Assembly (NCBI GenBank): GCA_029007825.1
Contig: JAQXIO010000063.1
Location: 1 to 64,000, forward strand
Reading direction: 5' to 3'
DNA: 64,000 nt
Source of the DNA: Bacteroidales bacterium
GTDB taxonomy: Bacteria; Bacteroidota; Bacteroidia; Bacteroidales; JAQXIO01
Position numbers and translations under genes: made by a program
In this document: positions 1 to 9,090 of the stretch, one piece after another
Layout of the letters: every line of letters starts with the position of its first letter
How positions within the stretch are numbered: position 1 is the first letter of the stretch
The notes under the pieces: generated by a model
Databases searched by the model: none
Told to the model about the DNA's origin: nothing
The model's input: only the letters and a program-made list of their open reading frames with translations

Positions 1-32
1 TAACGGAAGCCTTAATTGCAAAATGCTATTCA

Positions 33-920
33 ATGATATCTAAATTAATCCTCATCATCAAGCTTTTACGTCCCCATCAATGGGTAAAAAATCTTTTCAT
101 ATTCCTACCTCTTTTTTTCGACCAAAGTATTACGGATACCAAGCGGCTATGGGCCTGTTTTATCGCATTTGCGGGATTTTCTCTTATTACCAGCTCAATA
201 TACTGTCTTAATGATTGTATCGACAGTGAGTCGGATAAGCTGCATCCGCGGAAAAGACAACGTCCGATCGCAAGCGGGGCCGTGTCAAAGAGCACTGCGG
301 GTATATTGATATTTTTCTTAATCCTTGCCGGATTTTCCATATTTGTGTGGGGACATATGCGTTTCGCACTAACCGGCGTCGCATTGTTTTACCTGGTTAT
401 GAATATCGGCTATTCGGTATGGCTGAAACGGTATGCAATCGTGGATGTATTTATTATCGCCACGGGCTTCGTATTAAGAATCGTTATCGGAGGTATTGCG
501 GGTAGTGTCATGCTTTCGCACTGGATTATCCTTATGACCTTTCTTCTGGCTTTATTCCTTGGTCTGGCCAAGCGGAAGGACGATGTATTGATTTATGATT
601 CGACCGGAATCAAGATGCGCAAAAATATAGCGGGATACAACGCTCTTTTCATCGATTCTTTATTGAGTATTACGGCAACGATCACGATTATTTCGTATAT
701 CATGTATGCCGTTTCGCCGGAGGTCGTCAAACGCTTCAACAGCGACTATGTTTACCTCACTTCTTTTTTTGTCATTGCGGGTATGTTCCGTTACCTGCAA
801 TTAACGATGGTGAGAAAGAACAGCGGAAGCCCGACAAAAATTTTCCTTAAAGACCGGTTTATCCAGCTATGCGTCGCGGCCTGGGTGGCTTCGTTCGCTT
901 TTATCATTTATATCAGATAG
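33..920 (+). CDS. UbiA-family prenyltransferase, decaprenyl-phosphate phosphoribosyltransferase-like
   Basis: This integral membrane protein of about 295 residues opens with LLRPHQWVKNLFIFLPLFF, the usual start of the DPPR-synthase branch of UbiA. The first Asp-rich motif is visible at residues 60-72 (ND..D...DKLHP), followed by RPIASG. A second polar loop near residues 180-205 (AKRKDD, RKNIAGYN) lies between membrane helices. Family members transfer an isoprenyl or phosphoribosyl group to a polyprenyl carrier at the inner membrane, usually for cell-envelope glycan synthesis. The frame stays open upstream to the window edge, so an N-terminal extension (for example a HAD-phosphatase fusion) cannot be excluded. 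The exact substrate is inferred. Confidence 0.85.
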   Translation: MISKLILIIKLLRPHQWVKNLFIFLPLFFDQSITDTKRLWACFIAFAGFSLITSSIYCLNDCIDSESDKLHPRKRQRPIASGAVSKSTAGILIFFLILAGFSIFVWGHMRFALTGVALFYLVMNIGYSVWLKRYAIVDVFIIATGFVLRIVIGGIAGSVMLSHWIILMTFLLALFLGLAKRKDDVLIYDSTGIKMRKNIAGYNALFIDSLLSITATITIISYIMYAVSPEVVKRFNSDYVYLTSFFVIAGMFRYLQLTMVRKNSGSPTKIFLKDRFIQLCVAAWVASFAFIIYIR

Positions 921-1045
921 ACAAAGAGCGTGTATGCACCGTAGCTGCAGGGCATACAAATTCCATTGGGGGATGGTTTTCCGTAAACAAGTCTTATCTG
1001 TCTTTTCCTCATCCACTGAAAATATAAATGTCTTATTAAAACAAT

Positions 1046-2560
1046 ATGAAATTCCTTTCTTCCAATCAAAAAATTATCTTTTCCGGCACATTCGCTGTAA
1101 TTCTTATCGCTACACTCTTTATCATGCCTTACGGGGATGACTGGAGTTACAGGACCGAACCTCATTTTTACGACAGCCTTTCGTCGATTCCCCTGTTTCC
1201 TGAGAACGGCGGCAAGTGGCGGCCTTTCGACAGCCTGTGGGGTGCATTTATGGGCATAATGCCCTGGGCATATCCGTTCCTGAACCATTTATTCGTCGTT
1301 GGCGGACATTTTTTATCGGCTTATCTTTTATTCCTGACAGGAAAAAGGTTCGGGTTTTCACAACGGGCTTCTTTCATTTCGGCTATGTTATTCGTGATTT
1401 CAGGAAACACTTTCGCTACATTCTCTTCGATAGACTCACTGAACCAGTCCTTATCCCTGACTTTTGGGATGTTAGCCGTATGGTTTTTCATAAAAAGAGA
1501 CAAGCCCGATTATTTCCTGTATTTATTATTCGCTATTTTATCGGTTTGCTGGAAAGAATCCGGCTTTTTCTTCTTTCTTATAGCGCCTCTTATGCGCTTT
1601 GTGCTCAGGTTCAGAAAAATTTCCGCTATCGGCGAGGCCAGGCTAAAAGAGGAGTACCTTCCTTTTCTTATCGGTTTTGTGGCTACCCTGGTCTATTTCT
1701 TCATCACTTTCGGCAGCCACTTTATTTCCAATATGCTGAATGCTGCAAATAAAGAGCCTTGGAGCGGTTCGGAGTTTTATAACCTGAAATTCGGACTAGC
1801 TGCTTTACTCGGAAGAATAATTCCGGTCGATCTTCCTTCTCTATTGTTATCGCCCCGTAATTATTGCGTAGCATTCGTGTCTATCGTTTTCGGAATGCCA
1901 TTAATTGCCTTATCGTTTATATATGCTTTAAAAAAGATTTTCCGGGGGGATTCTCTGATGTGTGCTATCTTCTGCATCGTGCTGGTATTTGCCGTATCTC
2001 ACGCTTCGGTTAATGCTATTACGGAAATGAACTCTTATCCGTGTATATTTTTCGCTTCGTTTTTCTTTTTACCTGTTTTCGAATCGTTCCCGAAACGCAG
2101 AGTGCTTCCGGTTTTCACTATTTTGTTTGTAACCGCCTGCCTGACGTCTCTTATTCATAAATATTCGCTTATCGTAAAAAGCAACCGGGCTGCCGAAGTA
2201 ATTGTAACCAATATTACGGGGCAAACCACAAACATACCCGATCAGGTTTTCTGCCTGCTGATCGACAACCAGTCTCTGGGGCACGATATTTACCAGCCTA
2301 TCGCTCCTATAGCGGCGGGGAGCGGCTATATCATGAAACGTGTATGGAATAAATGGGGAATGAAGATCGATGTCGTGTCGTGCCAAATAGACGGAGACGA
2401 AAAGGAGCTGATAAAAACAAACATAAAATTAAAGTTCGATAACCGTACTGCTGAAGAGGAGATTGGCCGCACCATCGAAGAGAAGCTGAAAACGTACGAT
2501 GCCGTATGGGTTATTTTTCAGAACGGCGAGGTTCGCGTAGCAGAAAAAGAAAGGGGATAA
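1046..2560 (+). CDS. Polytopic membrane protein, possible GT-C type glycosyltransferase
   Basis: The 504-residue product has roughly ten hydrophobic segments and a soluble C-terminal domain of about 130 residues. An acidic motif, PYGDDW (residues 28-33), follows the first helix. This resembles the first-loop acidic motif of GT-C glycosyltransferases that use lipid-linked sugars, and the position after a UbiA-type gene fits envelope glycan work. I cannot assign a family with certainty. The gene lies 125 bp downstream on the same strand and may share a transcript with the prenyltransferase. The ATG at 1046 places the hydrophobic segment directly at the N-terminus. Confidence 0.6.
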   Translation: MKFLSSNQKIIFSGTFAVILIATLFIMPYGDDWSYRTEPHFYDSLSSIPLFPENGGKWRPFDSLWGAFMGIMPWAYPFLNHLFVVGGHFLSAYLLFLTGKRFGFSQRASFISAMLFVISGNTFATFSSIDSLNQSLSLTFGMLAVWFFIKRDKPDYFLYLLFAILSVCWKESGFFFFLIAPLMRFVLRFRKISAIGEARLKEEYLPFLIGFVATLVYFFITFGSHFISNMLNAANKEPWSGSEFYNLKFGLAALLGRIIPVDLPSLLLSPRNYCVAFVSIVFGMPLIALSFIYALKKIFRGDSLMCAIFCIVLVFAVSHASVNAITEMNSYPCIFFASFFFLPVFESFPKRRVLPVFTILFVTACLTSLIHKYSLIVKSNRAAEVIVTNITGQTTNIPDQVFCLLIDNQSLGHDIYQPIAPIAAGSGYIMKRVWNKWGMKIDVVSCQIDGDEKELIKTNIKLKFDNRTAEEEIGRTIEEKLKTYDAVWVIFQNGEVRVAEKERG

Positions 2561-2694
2561 CGGGCTTTCGAGGAGCGAGAATTATAAATTCAGAGGAGAC
2601 GCGACGTTTCAGTTCACACACTTATAAGAGTATGACCTTCAATATAAAAACAAACAGGCCGTTCATTTCTGTTTCATCTCAGGGATTCTTTATC

Positions 2695-2726
2695 TTTGTA
2701 AAAACGGAAATGCCGTCATAGCTTTG
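2695..2726 (+). promoter_or_regulatory. Bacteroidota-type promoter for the GNAT gene
   Basis: TTTG (2695-2698), a 20-base spacer, then TAGCTTTG (2719-2726) is an exact match to the TTTG-N20-TAnnTTTG consensus. It lies about 85 bases upstream of the acetyltransferase start. Confidence 0.75.
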
Positions 2727-2809
2727 TTCCGGTCGAATCAGGAGTGGGTTAACCCTGTTTCGCAGGTTATATACCAAACAGGGTTATGCTGCAATTATAT
2801 AAAAAAACA

Positions 2810-3415
2810 ATGAAAGATTTTTCAGTGAGGATGGCTACGGAGGCCGACGGTGAGGGGGTTCTGGCGGTTTATGCGCCGTATATCCGGTATTCGGCTATTA
2901 CGTTCGAATACGAGGTGCCGGATGCGGTGACGTTCACAAAACGTATCGGGGAGGTACTGAGGGAGTATCCTTATCTTGTGTGTTGCCGGGACGGAATAAT
3001 CGTGGGGTTTGCTTATGCTCACCGGCAGATGGCGCGTGCGGCTTACCAGTGGAATGCGGAGTTGTCGGTTTATCTTGCCGAGGGGTTTCAGGGGTATGGT
3101 ATCGGGAAGGCGTTGTATTATGCTTTAATCGAGCTGTTGAAACAGCAGAATGTACAGAATCTGTACGGTGGTTTAACGGTTCCGAATGCTGCGAGCGAGG
3201 GTCTTCACCGTTTTTTCGGGTTCAAGCCTGCCGGAATCTACCATCATACGGGTTATAAGTGCGGGAAATGGCACGATGTGATGTGGTTCGAAAAGTCGAT
3301 CGGAAGCCACGGGGCTTCGCCGGAACCACTAAGGGCTATCGGTACTGTGAAGCGGGAGGCTGTGGATGGCGTTCTGGCCGATTGCCTACGGTTTATCCGG
3401 AGTGAGAAACGGTAA
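2810..3415 (+). CDS. GNAT N-acetyltransferase, phosphinothricin acetyltransferase-like
   Basis: The protein of about 201 residues transfers an acetyl group from acetyl-CoA to a small-molecule amine. It starts with the typical VRMATEADGEGVLAVY and has ITFEYEVP, then AELSVYLAEGFQGYGIGKAL (the Q/RxxGxG/A pyrophosphate loop), then LTVPNAASEGLHRFFGF, the pattern of Pat/MddA-type acetyltransferases acting on phosphinothricin- or methionine-sulfone-like substrates. I prefer the ATG at 2810, because the domain begins right after it; the ATG at 2786 adds eight unconserved residues. The last 35 residues extend past the usual family end. It is monocistronic with its own promoter. Confidence 0.85.
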   Translation: MKDFSVRMATEADGEGVLAVYAPYIRYSAITFEYEVPDAVTFTKRIGEVLREYPYLVCCRDGIIVGFAYAHRQMARAAYQWNAELSVYLAEGFQGYGIGKALYYALIELLKQQNVQNLYGGLTVPNAASEGLHRFFGFKPAGIYHHTGYKCGKWHDVMWFEKSIGSHGASPEPLRAIGTVKREAVDGVLADCLRFIRSEKR

Positions 3416-3679
3416 AGCGTGTTTATTCCCGAACCGGGAAGCGCAAACGATAAAAGTCCGGCGCAAAAAAGCCGGTGCAACATTACCGTAGCGAACGGAA
3501 AAATGTTTTCCCGGTCCGCTACGGATGTATGGCGGGGCTGCACAATTTATTCAGGGTTTATGCGCCCGGCTTTGCAGAAAACACGGTGACGGGTATTTTT
3601 CGTTCCGGTCTTTTTACGCCGAATTTGCGGCAACGTTGTTTTCCTGCGGGGGATGATAAATTATCTTCTCTCCTACTCC

Positions 3680-6407
3680 TTACCATTTCCTTGAAAAGAG
3701 ACCGAGCAACTGGTTCTTTTTTACCGGTTTTGCGAGGAAGGCATTGCAGCCTGCTTCGATGGCGCTGACTTTGTCGGAGTCGAATGCATTGGCGGTAAGC
3801 GCTACGATGGGGGTGCCGGAGTTAAACTCGCGTATCTTGCGGGTTGCTTCCAGACCGCCCATAACGGGCATCTTCATATCCATCAGAATGAGGTCGAAAC
3901 TTTCGTCAAGGACTTTTTTCACGGCTTCCACGCCGTTTTGCACGCGGGTGAGATTAAATTCCCTGAGTATGCGCTGAACGAGCAGGTAGTTGCCGTCGTT
4001 GTCTTCGGCTACCAGCACTTTCAGTTCTTTTCCTCCGGCTTCGTTTACGAGGAAGTGTTGTCGGGACGGTTGTTCTCCGTTGTCGGGTCCGCCTTCATCG
4101 CGGATCTCGACTTCACACGGCAGCCATGCCCAGAAGGTGGAGCCGGTTCCGGGAACGGAGGTGAATCCTACTTCGCCTCCTGCGGCTTCGACGATGGCTC
4201 TGGTGATTGCGAGTCCGAGCCCTGTTCCTTGTGCAAATTCGTTCAGTTTCTGGAAACGCCCGAATACGCGGCTTTGCAACTCTACGGGGATGCCGGCGCC
4301 AGAGTCTTCGACGTATATGCGTATGCCGCCTTTTTCGACGGTGTATCCGATTTTTATGTATCCGGACCGGGTGCATTTGACAGCGTTGGTGAGGTAGTTC
4401 ATCCAAACTTGTTTCAGGCGGTTGCGGTCAAGAAATACCCAGCAGGCGGGGAGCGTACCGTCGATCCGGATGGTGACATCGGGGTTCGTGATTTTGGGCT
4501 GTATCATGATGTACAGTTCGGTACATACTTTGGCAAGATTGAATTTTTCTCTTTTGCGTTCGAGGATTCCGGATTCTATCTTCGAGAGGTCGAGTATATC
4601 GTTGATGAGCCGGAGCAATAGTTCGTTGTTGGATTCGATGATGCTCATGTATTCTTCTTTTTCGGCCTGGTCTTCGCAGTTGACCATGAGTTCGGAGAAT
4701 CCGACAATGGCATTGAGGGGGGGTGCGTATCTCGTGGCTCATATTGGCAAGGAATGCCGATTTGAGGCGGTCGGAGAGCTCTGCTTTTTCTTTCATTTCC
4801 TTGAGTTCTCGCGCCATTTTATCCCATTTGGTATTGTTGAACGCAATTCCGGTATAACGTGTAACGAGGCCTTTTTTGTTTCTTTCTGCCGGAATGCCGG
4901 TAACGATCAGGGTTTGCCACTCTCTGTCCCATTTTGTTCTGGAGCGGTACTGGAGAGTAAATTCTTTGTCGGTTCTCCGGAGCATGTTTTCGATGTTTTC
5001 ACGAACGCTGGCCGTGTCATCGGGGTGGGCGGCATTCAGGTAATTTTCGGGAAATATCGCTTTCTCGGGGTCAAAATCGTTTATGGGATCGTTAAAAGCT
5101 CGGTATTGCCGGGTTTCGATATCGAAATCCCAATAGGACATTCCGACGGTTTTAAACGTCAGTTCCATTTTGTAATTCCGTTCTCTCAGTTCTTCGTCGA
5201 GCTGGTGCAATTCGGAAATATTCTGCCGGAATCCGGTAAAGCGAATTACTTCACCGTTTTCCCCGTGTTCGAAGGGTACGCCTATGACATTACAATATTG
5301 CCACGATTCGTCGTGGCGTGTTTGCATGCGGCAGGTGAAGTTGATGTTGAATTCTTTTCCGGATGCCATGGTTTGTATGGCGTCGCAGACGAGGGATTGG
5401 TCTTCGGGGTGGATTACGCCCAGATATTTCTCTACCGTGAGCAGCTTTTCGGATGCATAATCGTTGACGGGGTCGTTGTAGGATTCAAATTTCCGTGTCT
5501 GTACGTCAAAGTCCCAATGTACGATATTACTGACACGCATGGCGATTTCACGTTTTGCCAGGAGGTCTTGTGTTTTTTTCGTCATTCGTATTTTCTCGGT
5601 CACATCGAGTTGTGTGCCGACGATCAGCAATTTTCCGAGGTGTTGGGAGGAGAGGCGCATACGACTTTCATAATGGCGGTATTGTTGCTCGTGTTCATTG
5701 AAAACGCGCACGTTTATCTGGCCTTGCTGAATTTCATTATTCATGAGGCGGGAAAAGAGCCTTGTCAAGGGCATGCGGTCTTGGGGGTGCAGCATTTTTT
5801 CCAGTTCCTCTAATGTCATATTGTCCTTTACTATGGGATTTCCATATAACGAGCCGAATTCTTTTTTATGTATGTTATATACCCATGAGGACATATTTGC
5901 GGCTTCCATGGCCATTTCGAGGTTCTTTTTATTTTCTTCGGTACGGAATTCGGCTTCTTTTGTCGAGGTTACGTCATTGGTAAGGAGCATATGCGCGAGA
6001 ATGGTTCCTTCTTTATTGCGTATGGCAACGACTTTGACCTCATAGATCATGGTGTTTTGGTTATGGGTGGAGAAGTATTCTTTATTTATGCGATCGAAAT
6101 CGTATTCGAACTCGAGTATTATATCTTCTCCGTTTTGTATCCTTGTTTTCAGTTGTGCATCGCAATAGGGGCTATTGAAGAGGTTTACGGTACCTACTAC
6201 GTTTTTAGGGTTGTCGACACCGTACATGCGCAGGGCGCGTTCGTTTATACTGCGGAGGATGCCTTTGGCATCATAGATTTCGATCCCCATGGGAAGGTGT
6301 GCGTATACGCTTTCGGAAAAGAGTATCTGCTCATGCAGCAGTTTCGACATTTCTTTTTCGAAGTTTTTTTCGTTCTCTTCACAGAAATTTCTTTCCAGTT
6401 GTTCCAT
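3680..6407 (-). pseudogene. Four-PAS hybrid histidine kinase with C-terminal receiver, frameshifted in a C7 tract
   Basis: Conceptually this is a cytoplasmic hybrid sensor kinase of about 900 residues. It has four PAS-type domains (around residues 25-130, 155-270, 285-400 and 410-525), a HisKA box ending MSHEIRTP, an HATPase domain (DSGAGI, GTGLGL) and a receiver domain with phospho-acceptor LMDMKMPVMGG. The reading frame breaks immediately after MSHEIRTP at about residue 562, where a run of seven C (G7 on the plus strand, 4717-4723) replaces the six C seen in the paralog at 9.1-10.7 kb. The downstream frame (3680-about 4720) carries the intact rest. If real, the break separates sensor and phospho-acceptor His from the ATPase. 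It may be a sequencing error, phase variation or decay. It lies 23 bp after the AraC gene, probably in one operon. Confidence 0.85.
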
Positions 6408-6430
6408 TTTATATTTTTTAGCTCATTTTT

Positions 6431-7267
6431 TTACCGTGTGATATGGATCGTACGCCGGTATTCTGACGGTGACATGCCTGTGTGCCGGCGAAAAAAGCGG
6501 CTTAGGGAGGATTGGTTGGCAAACCGGGTTTGCCGTACTATTTCTTTTATATCGAAGTTTGCGTTGCGGAGCAGGGCTTTTATTTCGACGATCAGATAGT
6601 CTACGATCATTTCATGGGCTGACTGGCCGTTGACTTCTTGTATGACTTTGGTCAGGTAGAGGGGGGATATACATAGTTTATCGGCGTAAAAAGCGATTTC
6701 GCGGTTGGTTTTGTAATGTTCGAATACGAGCATGGCGAATTTAAAGGCTATGCTTTCTTTGCGGGAGTTGAAAGCAGTTTTTTTCCTGTTACCGGTTTTC
6801 TGTTGAAAGTCGACGTAATAGTCCCAAAAATAGATGCGCAACAGGTGGAGGATGGTTTCGCGCCGGAAAACGGGGTCGTCGTTATTACCGCGGAAATCGA
6901 GTACACGGCAAAAGCCGAGAAATCGCCTGGCTTCCCTGTCGTTTAAACGATACTGAAAATTTTTCCGCATGTAAAAGAAGAAGTCGGGGGTTATTTTTCC
7001 GAGACCGCTCATGATATCGAGGAACATCTCTTTATTGATTTTGAAAAAGGTCATGGAAAAATCGTCGCTGATGTCACGGATTGCCGCCCGTTGCAAGGGC
7101 AAAACGGTTACAAGATCGTTTACCGATATGCGACGGCGTACCGAGAATACTTCAACGACAGCCGTTCCCCGGGTACAAATACCGCCAAAACCTTCTTCGA
7201 GGTATGCTTCTTGTCCGCAGACAGGGAGTGCCGATATATCGGTATATATTTGGAAGTTATCACTCAT
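6431..7267 (-). CDS. AraC-family transcriptional regulator
   Basis: The 278-residue protein has an unassigned N-terminal sensing domain and a C-terminal pair of helix-turn-helix motifs (about residues 175-275). The HTH region shows YADKLCISPLYLTKVIQEVNG and, near the end, FANQSSLSRFFRRHTGMSPSEYR, the hallmark AraC signature. Such stand-alone AraC regulators are common in Bacteroidota. It is immediately followed (23 bp) by the frameshifted hybrid kinase, suggesting co-transcription and possibly a shared signal. No consensus promoter is obvious upstream. Confidence 0.9.
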   Translation of the reverse strand: MSDNFQIYTDISALPVCGQEAYLEEGFGGICTRGTAVVEVFSVRRRISVNDLVTVLPLQRAAIRDISDDFSMTFFKINKEMFLDIMSGLGKITPDFFFYMRKNFQYRLNDREARRFLGFCRVLDFRGNNDDPVFRRETILHLLRIYFWDYYVDFQQKTGNRKKTAFNSRKESIAFKFAMLVFEHYKTNREIAFYADKLCISPLYLTKVIQEVNGQSAHEMIVDYLIVEIKALLRNANFDIKEIVRQTRFANQSSLSRFFRRHTGMSPSEYRRTIHITR

Positions 7268-8008
7268 TTAATTTTTATGCCACCTTTTTAATTGATTATA
7301 AAAGTACAGTATTCTCATTTTATCGGGGGTGTATTGAAATAATTGGACGCAAAAAGCAAGTTTCGGTATCAAAACCGTAAAGCGGGGGCGTATGCGGAAC
7401 CTTGAACATATGCCCAGTTTTGATATGGAAACAGACCGGGGTATTTATTTTGTCTTTGTGTGAGGGGATAATTAAAACGGGGGGACGGTGTATTTATTTC
7501 AGTCTGAGAGGGTGCGGGATATAAATACAAGCATTTTTTCAGAAGATAAAGGGATTTTTACGATTTCGGCGGATGGTTTACGAAGGTTACTAAAGGTTTA
7601 CAGCGGAATGTAAAATTCCCGACGGCCGGGAGTATACGACAAACGGTTATATCGGCGATAAATATCGATTTTAACACTAACGATGCTTAGCAGGACGAAA
7701 GGGTTTAGCGGATTTTCCGGGCCCGGCACCGGGAATGTATTTCGGGCACCAGACGATGGGGGCAAAGAGATGGCGGATACAGGATCAAGGCGACAGGAAA
7801 AAAACAGTAAAGACCGCAGAGAAACAGCTATTGCCGGCCTGTATACAGAAGAGAAACGTTTTTGGTTGCTGAAAAGAGTCCATGAACTTCGGGAAGTAGT
7901 TGTTTACAGACAGAGCAAAGGCTTTACGGAAGAGGGTTCTTTTTAATTACAACGGGGTGTATCGGCTTTTTCGATAGAGGATATGGAGTTCCGATGGGCG
8001 GATGTTTT
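7268..8008. other. 741-bp gene-poor gap
   Basis: Between the AraC gene and the SIR2-like gene I see no convincing gene. A plus-strand frame at 7683-7946 (87 codons, rich in charged and Gly residues) has no recognisable domain, no promoter and no conserved neighbour, so I do not call it. The gap may hold the AraC promoter and 3' regions only. Confidence 0.5.
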
Positions 8009-8950
8009 TCAGGAGCGCTGTGGAATACGTTTTTCGAGTTCGCTGAAGATATGGGTGTATTGTTCCTGATAGTCGTTATTTCGCAGCGTGATTTTCTCAT
8101 AACAGACGCCGAACTTTGCAAGCATATATTCTTTGTCGGCGGTGAGGTGGCCGTAAAAGTATATCTTATTCCGGGCTATCTGCGGGCCGTACGATCTGAG
8201 CATGCGCCTGCGCTTGTCGAGTATCCACCATAAATCGGTTTCGGAGTAGTCGAGGCCGAAGCCGAGCATGTGCACATTGGTAGTAAAGAAGAGGTCGGCC
8301 CACGAAACGGCGGCGGGTAGTTTTCCTTTTTTCAGCCGGGTAATGAGGGAGTCGATCGTCTTGCCTTCGAATTCAAAGGGTTTCTTTATGTAGGCGTCGA
8401 GCCTCCCGACGGAACCGCAATAGTGGTCGAGGCCGAGCATCACGGTGCGGGGTGCGTCTATTTCGCCGTGCATATTCCAGATGGCGGACAGGGGCTTGCC
8501 GTTTTTCTTTATCCTGCAGCAGCGCCTGAGGCTGTAAACGCGCTCTCCGGCCTCGCGTTCATAGGTACAGCCTATTTTTTCAAAGGTGTTGCGGAGGGTG
8601 TTGTCGTAATTCGTGGTAATGTAGTTTTCTACGCCGAGTTTTGCAAGGCGTTCGTAGAAGGGATTGCTTTTCATGCCTTTCATTTCGGCGGCTATTTTTT
8701 CCTTTACGGCTCCTTCGCTTATTGCCCGGATTTCAGATTCTTTACCGTCGCTGCCGGATTTTCCTTTTGCCGTGCGGTTATAACGTCCGGTTTCTTCAGC
8801 CAGAATCATGGCTTCATATTGCATGGTGTAGGGTATTTCAGGGGGAACGGGGGTTTTCGTCAGTGAGATTCGTGCCAGCAGGTCAGACCATCCGGGGCAA
8901 CTGCCGCTTACGAGATTGAGTCCGTTTCCGAAGAAGATGGTATTTTTCAT
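8009..8950 (-). CDS. Stand-alone SIR2-like (SIR2_2 type) protein
   Basis: The 313-residue protein carries the NAD-binding signature of SIR2-like domains: FFGNGLNL at residues 6-13, ITTNYDN at 111-117, WNMHGEID at 158-165 (His161 in the position of the catalytic His), and a late GFGLDYSETDLWW. In prokaryotes, SIR2-like domains of this class often act as NAD+ hydrolases in anti-phage systems (Thoeris ThsA, DSR, Sir2-pAgo). Here it is alone, with no visible partner such as a TIR, HerA or Argonaute gene. Both neighbours are signalling genes in separate units. A defence role is inference; the fold assignment is strong. Confidence 0.75.
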   Translation of the reverse strand: MKNTIFFGNGLNLVSGSCPGWSDLLARISLTKTPVPPEIPYTMQYEAMILAEETGRYNRTAKGKSGSDGKESEIRAISEGAVKEKIAAEMKGMKSNPFYERLAKLGVENYITTNYDNTLRNTFEKIGCTYEREAGERVYSLRRCCRIKKNGKPLSAIWNMHGEIDAPRTVMLGLDHYCGSVGRLDAYIKKPFEFEGKTIDSLITRLKKGKLPAAVSWADLFFTTNVHMLGFGLDYSETDLWWILDKRRRMLRSYGPQIARNKIYFYGHLTADKEYMLAKFGVCYEKITLRNNDYQEQYTHIFSELEKRIPQRS

Positions 8951-9090
8951 AATGTGGGGTTGGTTTTGTTTTTCAAAAATACAAATCCATCAGGTCCCGG
9001 GCAATTATTTGCGGGGTTTCTGTAAAGGGGAAACAAAAAATCGGGTTCTTTTCTTTACCGGATTTTTACAGAGGATTATGTTTAGCGGAA

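Noticed and set aside
7683..7946. 87-codon plus-strand frame in a gene-poor gap
   Set aside because: No domain, promoter or ribosome binding site, and a composition of mixed charged and Gly residues typical of chance frames.
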